A stretch of DNA of 64,000 nt, taken from positions 7,732 through 71,731 of the forward strand of contig NW_019091527.1 in the NCBI RefSeq assembly GCF_001949145.1. The letters are read 5' to 3'. Below are positions 28,754 through 41,535 of this stretch, piece after piece. Position 1 is the stretch's first letter. Every line of letters starts with the position of its first letter. Origin of the DNA: Acanthaster planci (lineage: Eukaryota; Echinodermata; Asteroidea; Valvatida; Acanthasteridae). Under the pieces are notes generated by a model, which saw only the letters and a list, made by a program, of their open reading frames with translations, did no database searches and was not told where the DNA came from. The position numbers and the translations under genes were made by a program.

Positions 28754-31700
28754 CTAGTGCTGTTTAGCATTTGCCTTGTTAAACGCTAAGAAGTAGATCC
28801 AATAGAACGCATTGAACACGAGAAAGGCTGCGGGATAGGCCCAGCGGGCCACGCAGTCCAGTCGATTGGCCGTCCACAGACTGGAGCAGCAACGGCCACC
28901 ATCACCAACGGTCTCGATCTGCAAATTGCGCTCCATTTCCTTCGCGGGGGACTGTTCGATGTCACCAGCCAGACTCTTCTCTCTTCGTGTCTGAAGTTTA
29001 TCAAAAGAAGAAAACCAGGTACATGTGTAATCGCTTTTATGTCGGACGTCACTGTCTGGGAATGTATTTTCTGTTGTGTGTGGCATGCTGCGAAACACAT
29101 ACCGATCTGTGTCATTTTCTTTGTGCTGCGCATGCCTTTTTTGTTCGTGCAGTCTCTAAAAGAACGTGTCCGAAGGCCATTTCTTTTTAAACTCGAATAT
29201 TAAAATTAATTTTTGGCATTGAATATTAGCCTGGTGCCGCTGCTAAGTTGTACGTGCGCTGGTGCCTGGCTAGTTCAAGTTCAAAATTGAATTTACGACA
29301 GCTGCAATTGGCCCATCTAAAAGTTAGAGAAGACTGGTGTGGAGAAAAACTACCTGTACGACGAGTAGATAATTTGCCATTCCAAACTCCAACAAAGAGA
29401 AGAACACGAAAAGCAGACACACAGCCAGCCAAATGTCGATGGCCTAAATGTGATGGCAATGTAGAAAAGATATGCAGAAAAGATTATATATGGACATCAC
29501 TCGACACCCTGTGTACAAACCCTAAAGTGTTTTCTAAGTAAATAATAAATCAATATTTTCATTGCAAAATTTGACTATTTAGGGTATGTTAATCACTTTC
29601 TGATGGTTTATAAACCACTGCAAGGGAAAATAAATGGTGTCCTTGCATGGAACCCTTGCCAAGATGTGTCTTTAGTTAGTTTTGTTTTTTTTTTTCACGA
29701 AGGAGCAAGCGCTACCATAGTACCCGATCCAACTTCCACAACACCGTTAGAAAGGCTTTTGCAGCAAAATGCCAGCGATACGAAGTGTACAGGTACATCA
29801 TTAGTGAGCACCTGAATGACGCAATAGCTTCAGCACGCGCACAATTAGTGTGTAAGAGGCATTAGCGCGAGAACCAGCGCGTGAACCAACACGCGCGCGT
29901 ACTCCATTCGTTTGCACTGCACTTCCCGGTTCACAGTAACGCCACACTACGGTACTCTAATGTGGGCACAAAAGAACGGAAAACGAGGAGGTCGGTTGGT
30001 AACTTGCATTGAGCGAGTAGAGTGGATGAGAAAAAGATAGAATGTGGTGGACATTCGTGGTTTGGACTTTGGATGACACGTTTTTATCGCAGTTTTTCCT
30101 GTCGGAAAAGATCTGTTTCAAAAGGTCGTTTGACTTTCTGTCCAAATTTGTAGCCCCCTGAAGTTTGTGTTATCGAAGGGAAAACGCTGACTTCAACGCA
30201 TTATCGACGTCAAACCTGACTTATTAGCCCAGCACATTTTTCACATGATTATATTACCTCCATCTTTCGAACGTCGGCATTTTCATGTAAAAGCCTCGTT
30301 TGTTAACAGCAGCGGGTAAGTGGACGGAATGATACAAGTAAGCTCACTTTAATACCATGCACCCTAGTGTTCACAAAATCAACGTTAGCCTAGCTAAGCT
30401 ACTGGGACCGCTCCATGAACATTGAAGAATAACTGCCAGAATATCAAAGTTTCATGCAACACTGAAGTTCAAAATGCAGGTTCTAGTTGGACGCATGTGT
30501 GACTGATCAAAGTTAATAACAATCGCAATGCGTACCTTCGCGTAGGTGACGACCGGTAGCGTCTCCTGTATGCCGGCTGTCATGGTGGTCACTGTCAGGA
30601 CCGTAGTTATACCCAGGGCAACGCGCGCGGGGGCTGCTTTGGCGTCAATCCAGAAAGATAGCCAGGCGATGCTGACAAGTACCATGGTAGGAATGTACAC
30701 GGTGAGGAAGTACGACTCCGTCTGCCGCATGAAGTAAAAGTGAAACTTGGGCGTGCTGTAATTTCCTGTGACCCATACACAAAGTACAGACTGAAATTAT
30801 TATCTGTCATTTGGTCGTCTACCAGAATTCATAATACGGTCGAAATGCGCGTTTTCAATGCGCCCCGTGTACGTACGCGTGATTAGCATTGAAATTATTC
30901 AAAAGAATCGTGGTAAATATAAGAACGGGCCAGGAGACGTGCATATGGAAAGTGCCTTTAGTACGCACAGTAGTGCGAGATGTACAATCTGTTCAGTGCT
31001 CACTTTTTGTATATGCAAAGTGGTTATGTCCTCCATTTTACGTGGCTATTTTATCGTCCACATATACGAAATAATACATTAGAAATCAGTTTGTATACGT
31101 TCATATAGGCTCATAACCGCAAAAGGGCATGGTAACATAATCACCTTGCGTTTTCGAGCCGCTTTTGTGTCCGGAATCCTCCTATTTTTAATGATCGCTC
31201 ATATTACAGGCTGTCATGGCCACGCCATTCACGTAATTAATCTATTGATATCAGCGTTCCTCCGCAGGTAATGTTTGACTTTCTTTGTAGTCAAGAAGAA
31301 ACTTCAAGAAGGCCTTTTTCCTAACATTGCGGACTGAAGAGTGATTATTAGTGATCGTAAGTTTCCGTTGTATTCATCTCTCATTGCGTGCACCTGTGAA
31401 CTGGTATCCTTTTTACTGTATATTGAAGTACATGGGGATTTGTATAGTCTCATCCAATGCAGCATTCATGCAGGCCTCTATATATACGATGCATTAGACT
31501 GCCTCATGCTTACCAAGTAAGTAAATGGCTTCTTCGTTGGAAAATTCCGAACCTGTTAAAGAGAACTTTGGAATCGTGATACCCGGTTCGATTTGAATGG
31601 AGCCCTCCTCCACGTACAGGATCACATCTCGAGTGCTGTAGGCGTCTGGTGGCAGAAGATTATGGTTACAGAACAGGGAATAACGGAAGAGAATATAAAC

Positions 31701-34700
31701 TTTAATTAGCAAAATATTCTTTTTTTAAAGAACATTAACCAAAGTTTGTCCCGAAATTAAGCAAATTTCTAACCAACTATGCGTAAAAATTTTAAGCAAA
31801 GTTTCTTATGTGATAAGAGGTCTTAAATGTTTATCTGAATCTCGCATGCATATCCCTCCTTAGGTTGGTATGATTTGGGTGTAGTTAGCACCACACAATG
31901 TTGGCATTTACTTTTCTGTCCTGCTTGCAGTGGGGGTAAATGTTCCGCTTGTTTTTGTGTGCCCGGCAGAAGGTCGAAAGGGCTTACGACCTTTTGCCGG
32001 AAGCATAATCGCTGTAAAAAAGAATTTCCCGGCAAAAGGATGTACGTATGCAACTATTTTATTTCCACGAAATATAAAGATTTTTTTGCAAATAGTTACA
32101 AAAAAATTCCCAAGTCGTTTGATAAGTTGTGCAGAGGTTTCTTTTTGCACAGCCTGCGTTCATTTTTTTGTAAATTTTATCCGTTTTTACTAAATAAAGA
32201 GGGTGTATTTCTTACGACCTTTAACCGGGAAAATTCTTTTCTACCGTGATCCTGCTTTTGGACAAAAGGGCGTAAGCGCACTTACGACCTTTTGCCGGGG
32301 ACATGACGATATTAGACCGGCATTTGAAGTGATACTGCATTATAATAATATTAAGAGTAATAGTTATTCGTCGAACGATGACTTACAGCTGCTCATGACG
32401 ATTGTGCATTTCTGCCTGTCCATTGGAAACTGCTGTAGCATCATGTTGCATGATAGCGTTGCGCTGACCCTGCCAATGTACCGATATTTACCCAAAATCG
32501 ACAGTTACTGTTCAAGCTCAGTTCCCCCAATTTAAGCACTTAAGCAGCAGCGTTTTGCATGTAGCAGAGTACATTTGCCAGGCTTTGTTTCGAACAAGGG
32601 AACCGTTGTCTCAATTCCGTCTTAGGCCACAGTAAGCCTTTTGGGTGTTGGCCGTGTCCGAAACGGGCCTGCAGAGCTACGGCTAGGTCTATTGTCTGCG
32701 CGTCTCCACGCATTTCCAATGGAGCAAAGACCTTGACTCTAGGAAAGAGATTTGGACGCAGCCTTAGATTTAAATAAAATCTGGTACGATGAGTTATCTG
32801 ATTGCACATAAACACAGCAATTTGAATTCCCCAGACTAAAGGCAGTGGTGCTATACCTCGTGATTTGGGGCAAGCTTTTGCGTACCACCGTCTCTGCAAT
32901 GATCTAGATCACGATCAGTGATCCGTACGCTGGTTCGCACCATCCATTAATAGGTGAGTTTTGGTGTCTGTAAACCAACGACGGATCACTGATCGTGATC
33001 CAGATCGGTGAAACAAACACAGCCCTGTTACATAAGAGACGCCTTGAACCAATACACTGTTTTCAATGGATAAGAGGGGCACAGAGGAACCAGGTTAGAC
33101 CCTCCGCAAAAACTTGCCCGAGTCACGAGTATAGCAACACTGTCATTAGAAGAAAGAACTCATTGCATCAGATTTCATTCAAGTTTAACTCGCAAAATGC
33201 TTATTGGTATGAGTATTGTTCATAAGTCATCCAAGCTAACGACAAGCGTCCCGCACACAAAGCCTATAGTCCACACAATGCACCATTTTTCGAAACACGG
33301 GTACCTGGAGCTGGAGGCCACGTTACCGTCTGGCTGAACACGGAGCAGTCTGTTTATCTGGGTCACCGTGTGGACCTTGGCTTGTTTCTCATACAAGAAG
33401 ACCACGTCTGGGATCCAGAGGTTGTCCATATCACCACTTTTGAAGATGATAGTCTGGTTCCCCTCGAATGAGAGTCGAGGGTCTCGCCAGAACATCCGAA
33501 AATACATAGTGATAGCAAAATCCTGCAGAGATTAGAGAGTCATGAAATCAAACTAGATTAAGGGATTTTTTAATGCAGCAGATGCAACAAACTAGTGTGG
33601 TGTACTTGTGTAAAGTATTTTCCACCAATGAATAATTTAATCTTAGCAGTAATCCTTGCCGACTCCAGAAAGAGGTTACTAAGAAATGTTCCGAGCTACA
33701 AAGTTAACGAGTTAAACAACTATTATGGTCATGTATAGAGGCAGACACAGGCCGAGCAAAGACTTGTGGTGCCAAGGTTTGCTTTGAAGGGTAGAATAAG
33801 GTCAACCGAGGAGGATGTATAAAAACCTACCATGGTGGATTCGCGAATGCCCTCCATGCTTTCGATGTAGACATTGATCTTGACGCTAACCGGTGAACCT
33901 ATTGTACCGTGTACAATAGAAGTTACTAAGCATTTGAGGATCTGAAAACATTTTGACATGACTTTGGAGATGCTACTTCTAAAGAAGGGAAATGCATGGG
34001 AGATTTTATTATCGACTTGTTCAATTCTGAATTTCATTTTCATGTTTCGGTTTTTTTATTCACTCATTTCGTAGAACAGAACCACTTTTTACTTTCTTCT
34101 AAATTTTGTGGCCGGCATTAAAAGTAAGCCGTTTCCTCCAACTTTTAAGAGTAAAAACTGCAAATTCAACAACAGTTATATTTGAATACCACTTGATCAA
34201 AGAATACAGCAGTGCTACATGCAAACAGCCGTCAAAGGGACTCAAGACTCATGCGAGATCGATGTTTCGCTTTAATTGAAGCATCCATTGTAATGGGGGC
34301 TCGAGAGAACACGATCAAAGGGATTGATCCATTCCACTGTTTTCCTATGTTCTTAATTAGCCTTAATTAAGTCCCCATCATCGATCATGAGAGTGAAGGT
34401 TGGGGAAAGTGGCAGGGTCTGCGTTAAAATAGCGCACTGAGAAACAAAGTAAAAAATAAAACCACCATCCCACCAAAAAATAACGAGCTCCACTATAATG
34501 AACATACTTTTGTTCAGTTCGTTACTATCGCTGGCACCGAGTGGATTGGGACTTGCGATGAATGGCCCTTTTATCTTTTAACGGGAGCACTGAATTTGTG
34601 AATTATTCCGTGCCATTGCAAGCATGAAACGTGGTCGTAAAATTCAGGACATGAGGCGTGCGTTGCTTTGAAATGCAAATGCAGAATTGTTAGAAGAGTA

Positions 34701-37700
34701 GATTTGGAAAATCGGAATCAAACAAAAGACCGTAATGACAATGGCACTGCCTCCGTCCTGAATATATTGCGTGGTATCGTGCAACATCATGCAAACGGTT
34801 CTCTTATTCAACTTACGCGTGCAAAAACTGAAAACAACTTTTAATTATTCGCAAATGTAATTTCGGTATTGTTATAGGATGATAGCGACTGCATTCAAGT
34901 GGCAAATTGCGTTTTAGAAATGATACCTAAACGTATCCTATTGGCCAAATTTACGTGTACACCATGGCTGAACTATGAACGATTATATCTTACCTGTGTC
35001 ATTAGGTCGGAGTCTTCTGTCGTAGTCCCGAAGGATGCTGTTCAGTATGGCCGTAGTGTTTGTTCCTTGACCACAGCACCTACAGGCGTGCATGGGAGGT
35101 TGAATTTAACGGAAAAGATTGTAAGAAACATTTTTTTGTGGTGATGTGGGATATGTTTCTGGAGCAATCTTTTTACTACACTTGGGTTAGGTTGGGAAGC
35201 GTTGCATGCGTTGGGCGGGTCTGGAGGGTAGGTTGATTTTGGCTGATCTGCGCTGGGCTTGGACTCTAGACTGATGGCTTGGCCCTTGAGTTTCGGTTGG
35301 GCAAGGGGTCGGCTGGATTAAAGTACTGGTGGGACTGGATGTTTCAGGTGTGGTTGGGTGGAGTTGGATCGACATGGTTTGATTTAATATGATCTGGGTT
35401 GTTGAGTTATATAGCTTTAATGGTCCCGTTTGGATTAAGGTGGGTTTGACTCGTGTCATTGTCAATTTGCACGCGATAGCTGCGTGCATGCTGAACAAGT
35501 CAAATTTGGCAAGTCAGTGAAGACTTTCTTTAGTGGCTCACTAATCACCAGCATTTCTGTGCTAACTACTAATTTAGAGTAAATGAGATTATTCATCAGG
35601 CCAAAAGGCTGATAGTCACGACACGCTGATCCTTGGCACAATGCCGAGAATTGTTCGATAACGGATGGCATGAGACCACATTCATAATCGAGGTAAGTGA
35701 GCGGGCAGCAGTCGGTGCGTTCACATTGCGGGATGCACGCACGCCGCCCCCGCTGTGTGGTAGACCGCGACGATCAGTATTCCCAGTTGCGATTCATTTG
35801 CCGCCAGGCAGAGAAGCTGACCCGTCAGAGCATTTATGTGAATGTCACGATCCGTCAAGCTCTTGACATCATAATCTCATTGGAAGCCGCTTTAAAGCCA
35901 TGCACACATGTATTGGTATAGTTTCTTGTACACCCTTTTTCTGATTTTCCGTTGTTCCTCATATTTTGTCGTGTATTAAATAAAACTCTTAAACCCAATA
36001 CGACTCTATACATGTGTCTTAATTGATGAGTTTGCTTTTGTCATTTCTCCACTTTTTGTGAGGTTTTGGCTGGGTCGTCATAAATTCAGAGCGTTTTTAA
36101 ATTTTGTGTTAGAGAGTCAGGCTGGAAACTTTTCAGGCTTTGTCTTCTTTGACTGGAAATTGGCAAAATTGAGGGTATACAGTAAAAATATTCGCAAACC
36201 CGGCTGGATGCGACGGCACCTTTAAACATTGCTACTTTTTGAGTCGCACTGGTTCACCCGTTTTTACAAGCACATATCTAGCACGCAGTGATTGAAATAA
36301 CAGCCCTCGTGTTACAGGAGCAAAGCGAGCAAATACATTACAGACTTAATGAAATTTTCCTGTTGATTTTTTTTCTTTGCGTGGCCTTTACTTACTACAT
36401 GTATATTTGTTTGATTGTTATGGGAACCCCGGTAACTTTCCTGAATATTAACATCAGATGTGAGTTTGTACGTAATATCATTCTGAAATCGGAGGAACAG
36501 TTTGGAACTGTTAGAGGGCTAAGGCAGTATAAAACTAAGTGTACAACTTTTTTGTTATAATATGGTCCATATTTGGGCTTCATAATGTAGTGGAATTTTC
36601 AAAGTATTTTCAGTGAAGAGGTACAGTGCAAGGAAAATAATATTCTCTAATCACAGACAAGAAACATGACGTCATGCCGACCGTGAGAAGTTTTTTTGTA
36701 GGTAGCAAAAGACAAACTGACGTAAATTAACATGGGGCTCTCATTGACAGGAGATAAAGTTTACATGCTGGTCATTAAATTCTTTTCTCTCGTTCCAGAG
36801 ATTGTTATGTATGTAGTCACACCGGTACTAATAATGAAAAAGCCAACCGTTTGACGGAGTTGAACACCGTATATCGGTACGTACTACGTGTCACTCTGCA
36901 TTTCAGCTATTACGAAGCCCATTAGTGCCCGCTAATGACATTTTTGAGACACAGTTGTTTTTACAGGATAATGTTTTTACAAGTTTGTTTGACGAGATCC
37001 GATTGCACCAGTACGCTTAGTTTATAAACTACCAGTCGGACGAACACTTACCACGAACGCTCTCAGGTTTCAAACAAACACAAAAACACAGATTTCGTCA
37101 AACGAACTTTGGAAATACCTTTTATTATCTCGTCAAACGAACCATGGAAAAAATGGTAAAATACATGAGGTAGAAACGAAATTTGAAAAATGAACTTCGT
37201 GGCACCCTTAAGCATTCTTACCAAAATACACCTAATTTAATTGTTACCAACGAACCACGTAGCAATGTTTCATTGTTACGTTTTGTGAGTTTGACTTTGC
37301 AACGTTTAACAAACGCATTCAACCATCTGTCATCGTTTTCGGTTGTTTTTAATACCAAATCTTTGGTAGATTTGGTACCAGACTATAGCAGTACATGTAC
37401 TCAGGACCCTTTTCCAATACTCGACTTGGGCTCCGTCTCAGGCTTCGTTCCCAAAACCAATCCCCGATTGTGGGCCCGAAGCGTTTAAATTAAATTGGAT
37501 TACTGTAATTTCTGGCTCTCTTGCATCTCATTTGATGTTTTGTGGCACTATTAAACTAATTACTGCGCTTACAGCTTCAACGTCAGCTAGTTAAAAACAG
37601 TTGAAGCCTGAGACGGAGCCGAAGTTGAGTATTGGAAAACGGCCCTATTCTCAAAGTTAAGATCTAACAATGGAAGATTATTTTGATTGTTGTGTTGTTT

Positions 37701-40700
37701 TCATGGTTTGTTAATTTGTGCGGCACAGACTACGAGATTTAACGCTCAAGGTCGTCGTTTGTAAACAACATTTTGTTATATATTGTAGTGGCCCAACATT
37801 CCAGAATTCAGTTGTGAGCGTCTTACGTACACGTATATGCATCGCTGATAACTCCAATATCGCAGATACGCCGCGTTCTAATACCTCCGGTCATAGTGGT
37901 TCCAGTGTTACGCCGTTAGAGAGGCTGTGACTGCAGTTGCAGATGCGTTACACCTAGGAACTGCATTGCATTTAAAGTCCTACATCCCTTTGTCGCTGAG
38001 TCTTTTTTATGCAGAAAATTTTCATACAAAAAATCAGACCCTAAATTAACCCTTACAGTCTCAATCCTCCGGTTACAATATGATTGTACATACATTGTCG
38101 GAGTTAGGGCTACGACCCCTCGATAAAGCTTCGAGGATTCATCAGCGAATTGCATTTGTGTGCCATTTGTTTTGCCTGCTCCTTTTTATGTATTCTGGAT
38201 CCTATTTACTGATACAGGCAATTTAGTTTGTGCAGTCGTATAATTTCCCCCGGCACATACATGTATTATACTTTGGAAGGATGAACAATTGCCAAGAGTA
38301 ATTTACCCAGTCATATCTACCTTCATCCCTGGCTCGTAAATAACCATTTAGAGCAGCGAATAGTCAGCTCGGGTTTGGTCATAGTGCAGCTAGCGTGTGC
38401 TATGAGTAGACAAAAAACAACCATTTATTTAGCCAGAGAGGGGAAATGTATTCGACAGAAGGGATAGGGAGACCACCTGCCCGTCCTACCTCGGCAGACT
38501 TCTTGGGGCCTGGTCTCCCGTAGAGCCCGCTGACGTCACCTTGAACACACTTGTCCGTTCGGGCTTCAATATGTACAACTCTCAATCCTTCACAGTATTT
38601 TCATCTAGGGTGTCGGAATTACTTTTATGCACAACAGAACCTAGTATTCTCTAACCTGTAGATTAAGATGCCTGGCGGCCAACCAAGCTTTGCTCTTCTC
38701 CCGCCAAATTTAAGGCTAACCGCCAAGCTTTAAAAACTGTTTACCAAGTTTAAAATATGGCGTGCTCCGTTTACATATTCTACATTTTATCTTGAACAAC
38801 GTTATCTCGATGGAAAACCTGTCTGTGAATGAGTAGAATCGCTTTGAATTTTTATGAAAAAGATCTACCTCTTAAAGATGCCCAGAAATGCACAAGACCT
38901 TAACTAAAAAAGAATCCTAAAATGGGCTCTAAACGCTCAGCGAAAGTTTTTCCCCACCCGGCCCCTTTAAATATTTGTATCGGGCACTATCAAATTTAAG
39001 ATTTAGAATATAAAGAATACTGGAGCCACTCTAAAGTTTGACGTAGAAACAAAAAATGCGCAAACTGGAATGACGGGAAAAGGTTGGTGATTATATTATT
39101 CTGATCTGGAAATTAATGTTACGTTCTAAGAGTGAAAAATACAAAGATCGCAATGTTACAAACAAGCGTTTACCTTTGGAATACTTGCCAGCATTATACT
39201 ACCCTGTTGTTTGAGACAAAGTGAGACATCTTCTACAGATAACTTTCGTGTGAACCACGATATGTTAGCACAATTAGACTTACCTTTTAGGCCTGATTAA
39301 TCAGTTTGCCATTTACATGACTGCATTGAAACCTTGCTACAATGATCCAGGAAAACAAGCAATGGTCTTTTCTTGCGTTCAAGGTTTTTTGTCTAATTAG
39401 TAAATTCATTGTACAAGCTTTTCATTTCACATTTTTTTCTTTGTGGGGCTGAGCTAGAGATGAAATTTCAACCGATGATTTTCAAGAATGGTGTGAGATG
39501 ACGGGTACGTTTGCAATCAACATAAAGTGAATCAGTCCTGCCGCCGTGCACATGAGCACGTTGAATGAACGGGGCATGCTCTGTAGCCTGTTGTATTCAC
39601 ACCATTTCTGATCTTACTCCCCGAATCCACTTTATTCATTGAACAATCTAAAAGGGGGAACCAGCCTGTTTTGCTTTCATTACATTTGATTTTAGCCTCA
39701 CAGTGAAAATCTTTTCAGTTGGATAATAACGGTAACATTGTTACCCACCACTTTTGATTCATGGGAGCACAGTGATCTTTTTTCCATTGGATCCAATTCA
39801 TTTGATATTACCTGCTCACCAGTGAGGCATCTGAAGTCTGGACTGAGTAACTGTTGAAAAGGATACTACATTGTTTCAGTGGAAGGTTGGTTATTATTTG
39901 ACTATTATGTAGTCACCATAAACCAACCATGTAGGGCAACGTTAATTTTTCACACGTCAGTATACCCAGCATTGTGCCTTTTTATTGTTACCCATCCTTG
40001 AGCTGACAGTTGCGCAACTTCTCGCGGGGAGCATGCAATACTGGTTGCTGTACAGTGGGAGTTCATGGATTGTAATTGTGTGAGTGAACAGCTGTTGACA
40101 GTATCGCTTATTGGATACAAGCTTTACACGCGTGGTCATGTTTCTTTCATCCGAGATATCCCGATCAATGCGTTATTAACCCAACCCGTTTCCCTCCGCT
40201 CAATTGTAAATCATTATTACTTAAACAACAGCACAGTCGGAGTTTTACCTTGTTATTTTTCACTGCATTCGCGAGACGTTCATTTAAAATATGTTTGACC
40301 AAATCTATGAGCACGGCGAAGCAACACCTGATGCCTTGCCACATTGTGGATATTCGCAGTTGTTAGCAAAACGCTGTTGGAACTCTACTGACGTCCTTTT
40401 TCATGGTCAATACGTGCAAACTTGGACAATAATGTACGAAATGCCCCTCAAATTGTAACGTTCGTAAAACAGGCATCAGCGCCATTGAGTCATTTGTTGT
40501 ATCCTGATTTCGATACTTGTATGATGTTTTCAGGTTGTACGGACGTAGATGTGAGTCGAAGACAAGTAGAAAGTAACTTACAAAACGCACTTCAAAGACT
40601 AGAATGCCTTTTAATAGCAAGTGTACTATTTTTGTAACGCATTCTCGCAAACAGGCGATCGCGAAGGCAGATGGTACCATTGGCATGAGGGGCGGTACAA

Positions 40701-41535
40701 AAGCCTAGAGGGACTAATCTAGTGGTTTATTCCTGTGATTAAATGATGGGAGTACAAATATTATATACACCACCCTCCTAGGGTCTACGCCCTTCTTTCA
40801 GGGACCGCGTTAGTGTCAAGGGACACCCTCAGTCTGCTCCAATGCGGGAGACCGGGGTCGTATTGGCGTCCCATGCACTTTTGCACCGAGTCTGACTTCG
40901 GTACACTATTCAGGTATGGCGTTCTCATGGGATAACCTGGGCGATTGCCGAATGCCTTTAACCCAAGTCGCAGGGATATCACACACATTATCAAACAAAC
41001 CAAACTTGCATGGGAATCTCACTGCAAAGTGAAAAGCGCTTACCTAGAGCAAAATTTGGACATGTTTATCCAGTTTAAAGTAGGCCCAAAGAAATGACCA
41101 TTTGTCTCCTTACAAGGGCGCGCCTCGAACCTGTCAGGCCTAAATGTGCGAGAAGCAACGCCTTCATTCATACATATTCCAGAGGATCGAAGATAAGCTC
41201 GTTAGTGTTGGGCAGTGACGGAGCAGCTGTCATAACTGGCGCCCCTCAACAGCGCCAATGATGCATGCAGATATTGCATCCGCGATATTCTTAAATGGAA
41301 TGGTTGATACCTTAATGAATCCACATATATCGATGGCCCGCCATAACCATCTTCGATAAAATGGTGATTCTGCATGTGCTGTGAACTTGAATGAAGTAAA
41401 TAATATTACCTTGAACGCTGTATTGCTACTAAATCGTTCAACTACTCGTTGAGATATTATGCAGACTCACCAGGCTGCCTGCAACACACAGAAAAAGGCC
41501 ACGCATATCCTGGTCGCTCCCAACAGCCTCTCCAT
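28754..41535 (-). CDS. Cys-loop ligand-gated anion channel subunit (glycine/GABA-receptor-like), receptor A
   Basis: Nine minus-strand exons: 41535-41471, 35079-34994, 33898-33831, 33522-33305, 32469-32387, 31645-31514, 30765-30536, 29443-29354, 28990-28754; phases agree throughout, giving 402 residues. Residues 1-22 include a signal peptide. The extracellular domain has WRDPRL (loop D region), LWIPDVVF (loop A) and a Cys-loop with exactly 13 residues between C153 and C167 (core QFPMD). M1 ends WLSFWIDAKAAPAR; the PAR motif before M2 marks an anion-selective pore, and M2 is GITTVLTVTTMTAG. M3 follows in its own exon, the M3-M4 loop is short (about 50 residues), and M4 contains FNAFYWIYF. The second disulphide of vertebrate glycine receptors is absent and loop C reads GNYSTPKF, so the ligand cannot be named. 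It would work as a pentamer in the plasma membrane. A paralogue lies directly upstream. Confidence 0.95.
31961..32300. repeat. Cluster of a 16-20 base motif in both orientations
   Basis: CTTACGACCTTTTGCCGG occurs at 31983 and 32281 and, with changes, at 32211. Inverted versions occur at 31962 (CCGGCAGAAGGTCG), 32029 (CCGGCAAAAGGATG) and 32261 (GACAAAAGGGCGTAAG). The pattern suggests nested or tandem ends of a small inverted-repeat element inside a receptor A intron. Confidence 0.6.
32901..33006. repeat. Inverted repeat, 26-base arms, 54-base spacer
   Basis: The arm at 32901-32926 and the reverse complement of 32981-33006 agree at 25 of 26 positions. Each arm contains a near-palindrome (GATCACGATCAGTGATC). 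It lies in a receptor A intron and could be a foldback element end pair or an RNA hairpin. Confidence 0.8.
35150..35460. repeat. G/T-rich low-complexity tract
   Basis: About 300 bases whose plus strand is dominated by TTGG, GGTTGG and TGGG words with few C. It looks like a degenerate simple repeat and lies in the first intron of receptor A. The minus-strand open frame across it is rich in Thr, Pro and Gln because of this composition and is not a gene. Confidence 0.6.
37408..37641. mobile_element. MITE-like element with 40-base terminal inverted repeats
   Basis: The left arm (37408-37447) and the reverse complement of the right arm (37602-37641) agree at 36 of 40 positions; both contain TTTTCCAATACTC and GGCTCCGTCTCAGGCTTC or close forms. 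The interior of about 154 bases has no coding capacity. Target-site duplications are not clear. Confidence 0.75.
41471..41535 (-). CDS. Signal-peptide exon of receptor A
   Basis: ATG at 41535-41533 opens a 21-codon frame, MERLLGATRICVAFFCVLQA followed by Ala, ending TG before a GTGAGT donor (phase 2). Exon 2 (35079) starts with one G, completing a Trp codon in frame. The preceding bases on the minus strand (TTTATGTTGCAG) resemble an acceptor, so an untranslated 5' exon may lie further up. The 6.4 kb first intron is long but usual for this family. Confidence 0.8.

Noticed and set aside
29743-29759. A TPLERL peptide frame shared with 37909-37925 on the plus strand.
   Set aside because: Only about 17 bases are similar and the flanks do not align; chance or a trivial repeat fragment is enough.
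32540-32899. A 119-codon minus-strand open frame inside a receptor A intron.
   Set aside because: It adds no channel features and is not needed: the flanking exons 33305-33522 and 32387-32469 join directly in phase.
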